A stretch of DNA of 64,000 nt from Streptomyces sp. NBC_00223. GTDB lineage: Bacteria > Actinomycetota > Actinomycetes > Streptomycetales > Streptomycetaceae. The DNA is taken from positions 2,666,001 through 2,730,000 of the forward strand of contig NZ_CP108109.1 in assembly GCF_036199905.1 (NCBI RefSeq), read 5' to 3'. Of this stretch, positions 34,842-43,648 are shown one piece after another. Position numbers and translations under genes: made by a program. Position 1 is the stretch's first letter; the number at the start of each line of letters is the position of its first letter. Below the pieces are notes generated by a model. It did no database searches. It was not told the origin of the DNA and saw only the letters and a program-made list of their open reading frames with translations.

Positions 34842-35984
34842 TCAACCGCCGTCGGCGGCCGTGGTGATGTCCTTCGGGAAGCCGTAGGCGTCCGCGATCA
34901 GTTCGTACGAGCGCAGCCGGGCCGCGGGGGTGTGCGCGTTGGCGGTGATCACCAACTCGTCGGCCCCGGTGCGGCCGACCAGCGCGTCCAGTCCGGCCGT
35001 CACGGTCCGCGGGTCGCCGTGGATGATGTTCACCAGCCAGGAGTCGACGAACTCCCGCTCCACCGGGCTGAATTCATAGGCCGCGGCCTCCTCGGGGGTC
35101 GGTACGAGACCGGGCCGGCCGGTGCGCAGCCTGAGCATGCTCAGCGCGCCGCTGAGCACCTGACGGCGGGCCTGCTCGGGGTCCTCGGCGGCCAGCGCGG
35201 ACACCCCGATGGAGGCGTAGGGGCGCTCCAGGATCTCCGAGGGGCGGAACGACTCGCGGTAAAGGGCCAGCGCGGGCACGGTGTTGGCGGCCGAGAAGTG
35301 GTGCGCGAAGGAGAAGGGCAGGCCGAGCGTCCCGGCCAGCCGGGCGCTGAACCCGGAGGAGCCCAGCAGCCAGATGCTCGGCCGGGCGGTGGACTGCACC
35401 CCGCCGGGCGAAGTCCCCTGGATCGGGCCGGGGATGGCGTGGATACGGGCGTACGGGTGGCCGCCGGGGAAGTCGTCGTCCAGGAACCGGGTCAGCTCGG
35501 CGAGCTGCTGCGGGAAGTCGTCGGCCCCTTCGCGCAGGGTGTCGGTCCGGCGCAGCGCCGCGGCGGTCGCGCCGTCGGTGCCGGGCGCGCGCCCGAGGCC
35601 GAGGTCGATCCGTCCGGGGGCCAGCGCCTCCAGGGTGCCGAACTGCTCGGCGATCACCAGCGGCGCGTGGTTGGGCAGCATCACCCCGCCGGAGCCGAGC
35701 CGCAGGGTGGAGGTGTACGCGGCGAGGTGGGCGAGGATCACCGCGGGCGAGGAGCTGGCGACGCCGGGCATCGAGTGGTGCTCGGCCACCCACATCCGGT
35801 GGAAGCCGCGGGTCTCGGCGACCTTGGCGATCTCCACGCTGGTGCGCAGCGCGTCGGTGGCGGTCAGACCGCTGCCGACGGTGGCGAGGTCGAGTACGGA
35901 CAGCGGTACCGGGGCGGTGCCGCGGACCGTGCCGTGGATACCGTGCCCCGCGCTGCCGCCGCTGCCTTGTCGTACGTCTCCCAC
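34842..35984 (-). CDS. Luciferase-like (LLM class) flavin-dependent oxidoreductase
   Basis: A 380-residue bacterial-luciferase-fold enzyme that uses reduced FMN or F420. Family marks are [20 protein letters not shown] at the N-terminus, [40 protein letters not shown] and [14 protein letters not shown]. The substrate is unknown. GTG at 35984 is chosen because AAGGAGG lies 7 nt upstream. It is monocistronic, bounded by tandem hairpins downstream and divergent from the IclR gene. Confidence 0.92.
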   Translation of the reverse strand: MGDVRQGSGGSAGHGIHGTVRGTAPVPLSVLDLATVGSGLTATDALRTSVEIAKVAETRGFHRMWVAEHHSMPGVASSSPAVILAHLAAYTSTLRLGSGGVMLPNHAPLVIAEQFGTLEALAPGRIDLGLGRAPGTDGATAAALRRTDTLREGADDFPQQLAELTRFLDDDFPGGHPYARIHAIPGPIQGTSPGGVQSTARPSIWLLGSSGFSARLAGTLGLPFSFAHHFSAANTVPALALYRESFRPSEILERPYASIGVSALAAEDPEQARRQVLSGALSMLRLRTGRPGLVPTPEEAAAYEFSPVEREFVDSWLVNIIHGDPRTVTAGLDALVGRTGADELVITANAHTPAARLRSYELIADAYGFPKDITTAADGG

Positions 35985-36326
35985 GGCGGGCGCCTCCTTG
36001 ATCGTTTCGCTGGCCCGAGCACGGGCGCCTGGCCCGCGACGGCGGCAACCGGAGCCCACGTCCGGTTATTCCCGGCGGACATTCCGCCCGCGGGGAGCGC
36101 AAAACCGGCCAGCGGCAAAAAGGCCAATGCCCAGGGCATATGCCACAGTGGCCCCTTCCTGCGTATACGCCTGCGGGGCCCGGAATACCTGGCCAACCGC
36201 CCCTCCGGAAAAGGCCATTGGGGCTATCGTGGAGTCCGGTCCGGCTGCCGGGTCAGGCCCTTGCCCCTGATCCCCGACCAGCAGCGGAACCGGGCACGCA
36301 GACGGTCTTACCTCCAGGGGGCCACC
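35985..36326. promoter_or_regulatory. Divergent intergenic region, luciferase-like / IclR
   Basis: 342 bp between divergent genes, presumably with both promoters and possibly the IclR operator. I see no clear palindrome. A short hydrophobic frame on the minus strand exists but lacks a ribosome-binding site. Confidence 0.4.
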
Positions 36327-37082
36327 GTGGCGCTGGAACACCGACAGCTCGGACCGGTGTACGCGGTCCAGTACGCCCTGCGCGTGCTCGAAACCGTCGA
36401 CACACACCGGCACGGCGTCACCGCCGAGCAGCTCGCCCGGGAAATAGACGTGCCGCTGAGCTATCTCACCCAGCTGCTGTCCATGCTGCGGCGTGAGCGC
36501 TATCTCGGTTTCCTGCCCGGCGGCGGATATGTGATCGGCGAGTCGATGGTGGTGCTCGGCACCGCCAACCGCGATCTCGCGCTCGCCGAGAAGCTCAAGA
36601 CGATCCTGGTCGAGCTGCGCGACGAGGTCGGCGCCGCGGTCTACTTCAGCCGGTACGACGACGGCGAGGTGCGGATCATCGACTTCGCCGACGGCCCCGG
36701 CACCCCCAAGGTCAACGAGTGGGTGGACTTCCGCTCGGCCGCCCACGCCAGCGCGGTCGGCAAGTGCCTGCTCTCCCAGCTCGACCACAACGGCCGCCTC
36801 GAACACCTCTCGCGCCACCGCCCGGCCCGGCTGACCTCCCGTACCGAGGTCGACGACCGGGTGCTGCTCACCAAGCTGGAGCGGCAGCCGGCCAGCGTGC
36901 CCACGCTGGATCTCCAGGAGTACGCGGTCGGCACGGTCTGCGCGGCGATCCCGGTCACCATCGGCAAGACCGTCGCCTGCCTCGCGCTGTCCATGCCGTA
37001 CGCCCAGGCGCACCGGCTGCGCCCGGCCGTGGACACCCTGCACGAGCGGGCCGCGCCGGTGCTGCTGACCATGTCCCTCTGA
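36327..37082 (+). CDS. IclR-family transcriptional regulator
   Basis: A 251-residue regulator. The winged helix lies at about residues 10-70 (YALRVLETVDTHRHGVTAEQ, REIDVPLSYLTQLLSMLRRE). The effector domain, about 85-245, shows the IclR pattern with Cys/Asp positions in DFRSAAHASAVGKCLLSQLD and a C-terminal VGTVCAAIPVTIGKTVACLA. GTG at 36327 with CCAGGGGG upstream. It is divergent from the luciferase-like gene, the most likely target, and immediately upstream of the second tRNA-Lys. Confidence 0.9.
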   Translation: MALEHRQLGPVYAVQYALRVLETVDTHRHGVTAEQLAREIDVPLSYLTQLLSMLRRERYLGFLPGGGYVIGESMVVLGTANRDLALAEKLKTILVELRDEVGAAVYFSRYDDGEVRIIDFADGPGTPKVNEWVDFRSAAHASAVGKCLLSQLDHNGRLEHLSRHRPARLTSRTEVDDRVLLTKLERQPASVPTLDLQEYAVGTVCAAIPVTIGKTVACLALSMPYAQAHRLRPAVDTLHERAAPVLLTMSL

Positions 37083-37151
37083 GCGGACCGTCCGAACGCG
37101 CGCGCGTTTGGGGCACCCCTGAGCATGGGGTACGATTTTCCATGTCAGCAG

Positions 37152-37225
37152 GCGCCGCTAGCTCAGTTGGTTAGAGCAGCTGACTCTTAATCAGCGGGTC
37201 CGGGGTTCGAGTCCCTGGCGGCGCA
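37152..37225 (+). tRNA. tRNA-Lys (anticodon CTT), second copy
   Basis: Identical to the tRNA at 27394-27467: acceptor GCGCCGC/GCGGCGC, anticodon CTT, T-loop TTCGAGT, discriminator A. Confidence 0.97.
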
Positions 37226-37233
37226 CCTGAAAC

Positions 37234-37263
37234 GAAGGCCCCTCGCGCGAGCGGGGGGCCTTC
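37234..37263 (+). terminator. Hairpin after second tRNA-Lys
   Basis: Same 30-nt hairpin as 27476-27505 (GAAGGCCCC ... GGGGCCTTC). Confidence 0.85.
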
Positions 37264-37347
37264 GGCGTGTCCGGGGCCCGGGCTTTTCACCCGCCCGGCG
37301 GCCGGACTCGGCTCGGTTCGGTTCGGTTCGGTGGAAGCCCCGGGCGC

Positions 37348-38175
37348 TCAGCCCCAGTGGGCCGGGCGCCGCAGGACCGGTGGGATCTTCGTACGGGCGT
37401 CGCCGCGGGCCGCGTTCACCTGGGCCTGGGTGAGGAAGACGCTGCCGGTCAGATCCGCGCCCCGCAGATCGGTGTCGCGCAGGTCCGCGCCGATCAGGTC
37501 GGCGAACCGCAGATCGGCGTCCCGGAGGTCCGCGCCGATCAGACAAGCGCCGCGCAGATCGCTCCCCCGCAGATCGGCGCCCTTGAGCCGGGCCCCGATC
37601 AGATCGGCGCCCCGGCGGCTCCTCGGCTTTCCGGGTGCCTGGGCCCGTACGAGCGCGCCGATCCGCAGCAGCAGCCCGTTGACGGCGGCCCGCTCGGCGG
37701 CGACGTCCAGGGCCTGGAGGCCGGTGGCGTCCAGGCCGGTCAGCGTCTCGACCCGCTCGGTCGCGCGTGCGATCTCCGGCCGCAGCCCGGCGGCGGCCGG
37801 CAGGGCGCGGGCCTCGGTGAGGTACCAGAGCAGTTCGTGCAGCTGCCGCAGCACGGGCAGCGCGGCGAACATCGACCGCCCGCCGTCGTCGGCCGTCCGC
37901 CAGTCCCGGCCACCGAAGGTCACCCGGGAGAGCTTCTGTCCGGCGCCGAAGCAGTCGTAGACCGTGCAGCCGGGGTAGCCGCGGTCGCGCAGGGCGTCGT
38001 GGATGCCGCAGCGGTGGTCGCCGTCGAGGTGCGCGCAGGGGTCGCCGGCCTTCTTGTCGGCGGCGAAGTCCGCGGACCTGGTGAAGGTCAGGGCCACACA
38101 GCACAGCCCGAAGCAGTTGCCGCAGTCGGCCCGCAGCTCGGCCACATCCACGTCCGTACCCCCGTCGCTCCCCAC
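37348..38175 (-). CDS. Cysteine-cluster plus pentapeptide-repeat protein
   Basis: A 275-residue protein with two parts. The N-terminal 80 residues carry eight cysteines (Cys18, 21, 25, 26, 47, 56, 70, 75) in CGNCFGLCC, DPCAHL, DHRCGIHD and GCTVYDC, resembling metal-chelating clusters of the YkgJ type. A helical middle follows. Residues about 185-250 are pentapeptide repeats (ADLIGARLKGADLRGSDLRG) that should form a right-handed quadrilateral beta-helix. Function unknown; some pentapeptide proteins mimic DNA and protect gyrase, but nothing here shows that. Confidence 0.85.
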   Translation of the reverse strand: MGSDGGTDVDVAELRADCGNCFGLCCVALTFTRSADFAADKKAGDPCAHLDGDHRCGIHDALRDRGYPGCTVYDCFGAGQKLSRVTFGGRDWRTADDGGRSMFAALPVLRQLHELLWYLTEARALPAAAGLRPEIARATERVETLTGLDATGLQALDVAAERAAVNGLLLRIGALVRAQAPGKPRSRRGADLIGARLKGADLRGSDLRGACLIGADLRDADLRFADLIGADLRDTDLRGADLTGSVFLTQAQVNAARGDARTKIPPVLRRPAHWG

Positions 38176-38262
38176 GGGCGGGCCGAGATGCGGCCCGCCC
38201 GCGGTCCATCGTGCCGTATCGCCGGGGTGCTCCTCGACCAGGCCACCGGCGGGGGCAGGCGC

Positions 38263-39669
38263 CTACGCGCCCGGGAAGGAGGCGGGCTTGGCGGCGGTGT
38301 AGAGCCAGGTGCGGAAGAACGTGCCCAGGTCCCGCCCGGACAGCCGCTCGGCCAGCTGCCGGAACTCGGCGGTGGTGCCGTTGCCGTACCGGTGCTGAGC
38401 GGGCCACGCCTTGAGCAGCGTGCGGAAGGCGTGGTCGCCGATGGTGTCGCGCAGCGCCTGGATGGCGACGGCGCCCCGGTCGTAGACGGCGTCGTCGAAC
38501 TGGTTCTCCGGTCCGGGGTCGCCGGGCTTCACCGTCCAGAACGGGTCGTCGGCGGGGTGTGCGTCGTAGATCTGCCGGGCGAGCTGCTGCGGGGTGCCCA
38601 GGTGCTCGTGCTCGGACCACAGCAGTTCGGCGTAGGAGGCGAAGCCCTCGTTGAGCCAGATGTCGGACCAGCGCTCCAGCGACACGTCGTCGCCCCACCA
38701 CTGGTGGGCCAGCTCGTGCGCGACGACATCGGTGTTGACCTTGGTGGCGAAGAAGGCCGGGCTGTAGAAGACCCGGGTCTGCGCTTCGAGGGAGAAGTGC
38801 GAGGTCACATCGGGGACGTAGCCGCCGGCCGCGTCGAAGGGGTAGGGGCCGAACCAGCCGCTGAGGAAGTCCACGATCTCGCCGGTGCGCCCCACACTGG
38901 CCCGCGCGTTGGCCGCAGTGGCGGCGTCGAGGTCCGTGCTGTAGGCGTTGACGACCGGTACGCCCGTACGGGTGGTGCCGTGGGTGATGTCGAAGTGGCC
39001 GACCGCGAGGGTGGCCAGATAGGTGGCCTGCGGCTCGGACTCCCGCCAGTGGTAGCCGGTCCAGCCGTCCTTGGTGCGCTGCGAGATCAGCAGGCCGTTG
39101 CTGATCGCCTGCTCACCGCTGGGGACGCGGATCCGCACGTCGTAGGTCGCCTTGTCCGCCGGGTGGTCGTTGCTGGGGAACCACCACCAGGCCGACTCGG
39201 GTTCGTTGGCGGCGACCGCGCCGTCCGCGGTGCGCTGCCAGGACGTGAAGCCGTAGCGCTCGACGGTCGAGGGCACACCGGAATAGGTGACGGCGACGGT
39301 GATCCGCCGGCCCGCGGCGATCGGGCGGTCGGGGGTGACGACCAGCTCCTGCTCACCGCTGCTGGCGAAGCGCGCGGGCCGGCCGTCGACGGTCACCCGG
39401 CTGACGTCCAGCGCGAAGTCCAGGTCGAAGGAGGTCAGGCCCTGGGTGGCGGTCGCGGTGACGGTGGTGGTGCCGGACAGCGTGTCGGTGGCCGGCTGGT
39501 AGGTCAGGTCGAGGTCGTAGTGGGAGACGTCGTAGCCGCCGTTCCCGTAGGTGGGGTAGTACGGGTCGCCGATACCGGGCGCGCCCGGTCCCGAGCCGGC
39601 CGCGGACGCCGGGATCGCCAGCAGCAGTCCGAGGGCGGTGACGGTGGACGCGATCACTCGCTTGCGCAC
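38263..39669 (-). CDS. Secreted M1-family aminopeptidase
   Basis: A 468-residue exported zinc aminopeptidase. Signal peptide about 1-24 (RKRVIASTVTALGLLLAIPA). Zinc-binding HELAH is at 318-322 (VVAHELAHQWWGD) and the third ligand Glu341 in WLNEGFASY; the exopeptidase-type SxxEAQTR segment (SHFSLEAQTRVF) replaces the usual GxMEN. The protein lacks the long C-terminal helical domain of full-size M1 enzymes. GTG at 39669 is chosen because GGAGG lies 5 nt upstream. Confidence 0.92.
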   Translation of the reverse strand: MRKRVIASTVTALGLLLAIPASAAGSGPGAPGIGDPYYPTYGNGGYDVSHYDLDLTYQPATDTLSGTTTVTATATQGLTSFDLDFALDVSRVTVDGRPARFASSGEQELVVTPDRPIAAGRRITVAVTYSGVPSTVERYGFTSWQRTADGAVAANEPESAWWWFPSNDHPADKATYDVRIRVPSGEQAISNGLLISQRTKDGWTGYHWRESEPQATYLATLAVGHFDITHGTTRTGVPVVNAYSTDLDAATAANARASVGRTGEIVDFLSGWFGPYPFDAAGGYVPDVTSHFSLEAQTRVFYSPAFFATKVNTDVVAHELAHQWWGDDVSLERWSDIWLNEGFASYAELLWSEHEHLGTPQQLARQIYDAHPADDPFWTVKPGDPGPENQFDDAVYDRGAVAIQALRDTIGDHAFRTLLKAWPAQHRYGNGTTAEFRQLAERLSGRDLGTFFRTWLYTAAKPASFPGA

Positions 39670-39861
39670 AGGGGTCCTCCAGCGCGATGGCAACAAGTGG
39701 CAGGTACACGCCGACCATAAAAGTCACGCCCGCCCCAGACACCCCAACTCCCCCTCCTGTCGCGCAAACTTCACCCTGCGCAACACTCTGGCCGGAAAGT
39801 ACCGGCCGAATGAGCCCGGTGAGCGGGTGACGCGACAGGAAAGGACGGATAAGTTCCTTAT

Positions 39862-41088
39862 GTGAAGAGTGTTTGGTTCACCAGGACCATTCAGCGGGTG
39901 GAGAGCGAATACCTCTCCCGCCTGGGTATCTCGCTGCCGCTGGCCGCTCTCGCCGCGGTGATCGCCGCGGACCTGATCGCGGGCCCCGGACACTACCTCG
40001 CGCCCGGCGTCGTCATGGTGCCCGCCTTCGCCTCCCTGACCGTGAACTGGCAGCGCACGATCATCATGAGTCTGCTCGGCGCGGCCACCCAGGCGGCGCT
40101 GTCCCCGTACGACGGGGTCACCGACATCCTCAACAACAACGTGCTGCTCGGGCAGCTGATCTCCTATCTGGCGGTCAGCGCGTTCAGCATCTACGTCGCC
40201 TGGAGACGGGAGACCGACACCAAGGCGTACACCGCGATCTCCTCGGTGGCCGAGGCGGCGCAGCACGCCCTGATGCACCCGCCGGCCCCGCGGGTCGGCG
40301 GCATCATGCTCGCGGTCCGCTATGTCTCGGCCGCCGACGCGGCGCAGATCGGCGGGGATCTCTACGCCGTGCTGGATACCCCGCACGGCGTAAGGGCCCT
40401 GATCGGCGATGTGCGCGGCAAGGGGCTGCCCGCCGTGCAGACCTCGGCGGTGGTGCTCGGCGCGTTCCGCGAGGCCGCGTACGACGAGGGCGGTCTCGAC
40501 CGGGTGGCCGCGCGGGTGGACAAGAGCGTGAGCCGCCATGTGTCGACGGGCGAGTTCATCACCGCGATGTTCGCGCAGTTCGACCGGCCGGACAGCGTGG
40601 AGCTGCTGCACTACGGCCATGTGGCGCCGCTGCGGGTCACGCTCGACGGCACGGTGGACACGCTGGAGCCGGCCGAGCCGTGGGTGCCGCTCGGGCTGTC
40701 CGACCTGGTGACCGGCAGCCCCAGGCCCTGGCGGGTACGGCTGCTGCCGGGCGAGGTGCTGGTGCTGTGCACGGACGGGGTGATCGAGGCGCGCAGCCCG
40801 GTGGACAGTACGTTCTATCCGCTGATCGATCGGGTGGGGCCGCTGGTCGCGGGGTCCGGGCCGAATCTGGACGCGGCGGTCGAGCGGGTCTACGCGGATC
40901 TGCTGCGGCACGCGGGCGGGGTGCTCGCGGACGACGTGGTCCTCCTGCTGCTCGCGCCGGTCCCGCACCCCCAGTCCCGGCCGGCGGACCCCGCCGAGGG
41001 GGCCTCCGGCCCGGACCGGAACGTCGGCGGCGTGGGCGGCGGCGGAGGCGTCAGCGGCGCCAGCGCCTGGCCCGTCCACAACCACTGA
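39862..41088 (+). CDS. Membrane PP2C/SpoIIE-type protein phosphatase
   Basis: A 408-residue protein with an N-terminal membrane domain of about four helices (ISLPLAALAAVIAADLIAG, APGVVMVPAFASLTVNW, LISYLAVSAFSIYVAW) and a C-terminal SpoIIE-like phosphatase (about 150-375). Metal-binding aspartates are in QIGGDLYAVLDT, LIGDVRGKGLPAV, LCTDGVIEAR and LADDVVLLLLA. Such enzymes dephosphorylate anti-sigma-factor antagonists in Streptomyces; no cognate partner is nearby. The last 40 residues are Gly/Pro rich. GTG at 39862; AAGGA lies somewhat far upstream, so the start is moderately sure. Confidence 0.9.
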   Translation: MKSVWFTRTIQRVESEYLSRLGISLPLAALAAVIAADLIAGPGHYLAPGVVMVPAFASLTVNWQRTIIMSLLGAATQAALSPYDGVTDILNNNVLLGQLISYLAVSAFSIYVAWRRETDTKAYTAISSVAEAAQHALMHPPAPRVGGIMLAVRYVSAADAAQIGGDLYAVLDTPHGVRALIGDVRGKGLPAVQTSAVVLGAFREAAYDEGGLDRVAARVDKSVSRHVSTGEFITAMFAQFDRPDSVELLHYGHVAPLRVTLDGTVDTLEPAEPWVPLGLSDLVTGSPRPWRVRLLPGEVLVLCTDGVIEARSPVDSTFYPLIDRVGPLVAGSGPNLDAAVERVYADLLRHAGGVLADDVVLLLLAPVPHPQSRPADPAEGASGPDRNVGGVGGGGGVSGASAWPVHNH

Positions 41089-41832
41089 CGCCTCGCCGGC
41101 GGGGCCACTAAACGCCCCCACCCCAGCCCACCAACGGGCAACGCGAGCCCCGCGAGGGCGCGGCCATACGGGCGGCCGGGCGGCCGGGCGGCCGGACCAG
41201 CATCCACAGGTCGAGCGCAGACGCCGCAGCCCCACCCAGACCCGCCGCAACGGCGGGACGCGAAACGAACCGACCCGGCGGTGCCCAACCGGCCCCGACC
41301 CGCCGACAGGCAACGCGAGCCCCGCGAAGGGGCCGGGCGGGCGCAGCCAGGCGCAGGCGGGCCCACAGGCGCCGCGACGCCGTACGCAAAACCGCCGCAA
41401 CGGCGAGACGCGGGAGGGACCGGCCCGGCGGTGCCGAACCCGCCCCCAACCCGCCAACAGGCAACCCGAAACCCGCCCGTGTTGGCGGGCCCGGAGGGAC
41501 GCGGAGGACGGTGTGGCCCCGGCCCGGTCCGCCGGTGGACCGCCGCCGTCTCCGGCCGGGCGGCCGGACCAGCATCCACAGGTCGAGCGCAGACGCCGCA
41601 GCCCCACCCACCAAGCCCGCCGCGGCGGCGGGACGCGGGACGAACCGGACCGGCGGTGCCGAACCCGCCCCCAACCCGCCGACAGGCAACGCGAGCCCCG
41701 CGAAGGGGCCGGGCGGGCGCAGCCAGGCGCAGGCGGGCCCACAGGCGCCGCGACGCCGTACGCAAACCCGCCGCAACGGCGAAACCCCGCGGGACGCGCG
41801 AGTCGTGGATCAAGCCGGCCGCAGGCCGGTGT
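41089..41832. repeat. Gene-free 744-bp block with duplicated dispersed repeat
   Basis: No supported gene. A unit of about 210-220 bp occurs at about 41191-41400 and 41563-41780 (offset 372-376 bp). Shared landmarks include CCGGACCAGCATCCACAGGT, CAACGCGAGCCCCGCGAAGG and GCCGCGACGCCGTACGCAAA. Shorter fragments lie at 41119-41165 and 41440-41480. All six frames are largely open because of base composition, but no frame has a ribosome-binding site or codon bias different from chance. Confidence 0.8.
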
Positions 41833-42519
41833 TCAGGGGCGGCGCGAGCCGGTGAGCGCCGCGTAGACGACGACGTTCGCGGAGTACGCCTGCTTCGCCC
41901 GGTCGAACGTCCCCCCGCACGTGATCAACCGCAACTCAGGGCGATCCGTATCGCCCGTCCCGTACACCCGCTCCGCGTCGAAGTGGTCCTTCTCGACCAC
42001 CTCGACCGCCTCCACGGAGAACTCCGCGACCGTCCCGTCCGCCCGCGTCACCGCCACCAGCGCACCCTTGCGCACGGTGCTGAGCGCGTAGAAGACCGCC
42101 GCGCGCGTCTCCGTGTCCACATGGCCGACGATCAGCGCGGCGCCGTTCTCCCCCGGCGTCGGCCCGTCCCGGTACCAGCCGGCGACCTCGGGCGTGGAGT
42201 ACGGCGGCGGGTCGACCGCGCCGTCGACAAGTCCGCGCGGCACGACCTTCGCGTGCAGCCCGATCGACCCGACGTCGATACGTACGGGCGGCGACGCGGG
42301 CAGCGGATGGCGAGCGGCGTACACCCGCGCCGGGTGGTCCGCGGCGACAGCGGTCGGCGCGCGCCCGAGCCCCGCGGTGTCGACGGGGGCGCCCCCGTGC
42401 CCGTGCCCGAACAGCCACGCGGCCAGCAGAAGCAGTACGACCCCGGCGGTCGCCCAGGTCCGTCCGGGTGACCCCGCGCCCGGTTCGGCGTCGTCCTCAC
42501 CACCGGCCCCGTCGGACAC
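41833..42519 (-). CDS. Class E/F-type sortase
   Basis: A 228-residue membrane-anchored transpeptidase that attaches proteins to the cell wall. One N-terminal transmembrane helix (TWATAGVVLLLLAAWLF, about 21-37) precedes the sortase barrel. The catalytic triad is His133 (VGHVDT), Cys201 (LRLITCGGTFDRAKQAY) and Arg207. Length and the short N-terminal segment fit actinobacterial class E/F enzymes. GTG at 42519 follows the upstream gene's stop by 5 nt. The upstream gene encodes a secreted protein with a sorting-like C-terminus, probably its substrate. Confidence 0.9.
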   Translation of the reverse strand: MSDGAGGEDDAEPGAGSPGRTWATAGVVLLLLAAWLFGHGHGGAPVDTAGLGRAPTAVAADHPARVYAARHPLPASPPVRIDVGSIGLHAKVVPRGLVDGAVDPPPYSTPEVAGWYRDGPTPGENGAALIVGHVDTETRAAVFYALSTVRKGALVAVTRADGTVAEFSVEAVEVVEKDHFDAERVYGTGDTDRPELRLITCGGTFDRAKQAYSANVVVYAALTGSRRP

Positions 42520-42524
42520 GGAGC

Positions 42525-43475
42525 TCAGCCGCGGGCAGCGACGCGGCGACGGCGGTGCCGGACGACAAGACCGGCCAGACCGGCCGCCGCGAAACCGCCG
42601 GTGGCCAGCAGCGGACCGGTGCTCGTACCGGCGGCCGCGGGCCCGGCCGCGAGCTGCGCGGTACCGCCACCGCCCGCCGGGACGGGGTTGACCGGCCGCC
42701 CCGGCTTGGTCGGTGAGGCCGACGCGGCGCCGCTGACGGTGATGGAGGCGGACGCGGAACCGGTCCCGCCGTCGCACTTCACGGAGATCGCGTAGGAGCC
42801 CTCGACCGCGTCGGACCTGATGAAGGCGCTGCCCTTGAGGCCGCCGTCGTCGGCGGAGGGCGCGAGGGTGACGGTGTCCACGAAGACCGCGGCGCTCGCC
42901 TTGGCCTTGCCGCCGGCCGTGCAGGAGGTCGCCAGGTGCAGGCTCACCACGCCGCCGGGGGCCACGGTCCGCGGCGAGACGTCCATGGCGCCGGACCCGC
43001 TCGCGCTGCCCGAAACGGAACCGGAAACCGAACCGGAAACCGAACCGGAAACGGAGCCGGAGACCGACCCGGAAACACCACCGGACCCGGACCCGGAGCC
43101 GCCACCCGAGCCGGAGCCGGAAGCCGAGCCGGCGACGGATCCGGACGCCGCCCCCGAGGCGGCACCGGAAAAGGCGCCCGACCCGGCGCCCGTCCCTCCC
43201 CCGAAGTCCGCGCCGGACACTCCCCCGAAGTCGGAGCCCGACGCTCCCCCGAAGTCCCCGGCCGACCCGACCGACCCGGCCGACCCGCCCGACCCGGCCG
43301 CGAAGTCCGTCCCGGCCCCCGCTCCCGCGGACGCGCCGCTCAGCGACGAGCCGCCGCCCGGCCCTCCTCCGCCCTCGTCGGCGAGTGCCTGGCCGGGGTT
43401 TCCTGACACTCCGCCGACGGTCAGGACGACCAGGGCGCTCGCGGCGACGACGACGGGCATTCTCAGGCCGGGCAT
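42525..43475 (-). CDS. Secreted Gly/Ser-rich surface protein with LATG-type sorting signal
   Basis: A 316-residue exported protein. Signal peptide about 1-32 (MPVVVAASALVVLTVGGVSG, cleavage after ALA). Residues about 40-165 are low-complexity Gly/Ser/Ala with a VSGS tetrapeptide repeated six times. A compact beta domain with one cysteine pair follows (about 165-250). The C-terminus has the three parts of a cell-wall sorting signal: LLATGG, hydrophobic helix FAAAGLAGLVV, and RHRRRR. It is directly upstream of the sortase gene on the same strand. Not a chaplin; function is structural by inference. Confidence 0.82.
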   Translation of the reverse strand: MPGLRMPVVVAASALVVLTVGGVSGNPGQALADEGGGGPGGGSSLSGASAGAGAGTDFAAGSGGSAGSVGSAGDFGGASGSDFGGVSGADFGGGTGAGSGAFSGAASGAASGSVAGSASGSGSGGGSGSGSGGVSGSVSGSVSGSVSGSVSGSVSGSASGSGAMDVSPRTVAPGGVVSLHLATSCTAGGKAKASAAVFVDTVTLAPSADDGGLKGSAFIRSDAVEGSYAISVKCDGGTGSASASITVSGAASASPTKPGRPVNPVPAGGGGTAQLAAGPAAAGTSTGPLLATGGFAAAGLAGLVVRHRRRRVAARG

Positions 43476-43648
43476 GGGGACCTCCGCTCAGCCGGGAGCG
43501 GGGCTCGCGCCCGGTGCTTACGAAGATTCCGCCGTCGGCCCCCGCCCGCACTCCGGGCGGCCCCTCACTGACCCATCAGGATGAGCGATCCTCCACAGAA
43601 GGTGACGCCAAGGCCCAAGGCCGGGGCTCCGGGCTCCGGCCTCGGCTC

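Larger units (their letters stand above)
37144..37266 (+). repeat. 123-bp perfect direct repeat, copy 2
   Basis: Same sequence as 27386-27508, including the tRNA-Lys gene and its hairpin; the 69 bp upstream, including any promoter, differ from copy 1. Confidence 0.95.

Noticed and set aside
35864..36196. Hydrophobic 110-codon minus-strand frame upstream of the luciferase-like gene
   Set aside because: No ribosome-binding site; most of it overlaps the start of the luciferase-like gene in another frame, and codon bias is poor.
27386..37266. Integrated element between the two tRNA-Lys copies
   Set aside because: No integrase, excisionase or replication genes in the interval; cargo looks like ordinary Streptomyces chromosome. 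Kept only as a lower-level observation.
41108..41813. Several long open frames across the 41-kb repeat block
   Set aside because: Frames repeat the same Arg/Gly/Ala peptides because the DNA is duplicated; no start signal or coding bias.
42820..43584. Plus-strand frame with repeated TEPE units opposite the surface-protein gene
   Set aside because: It is the antisense image of the VSGS repeat and has no start signal.
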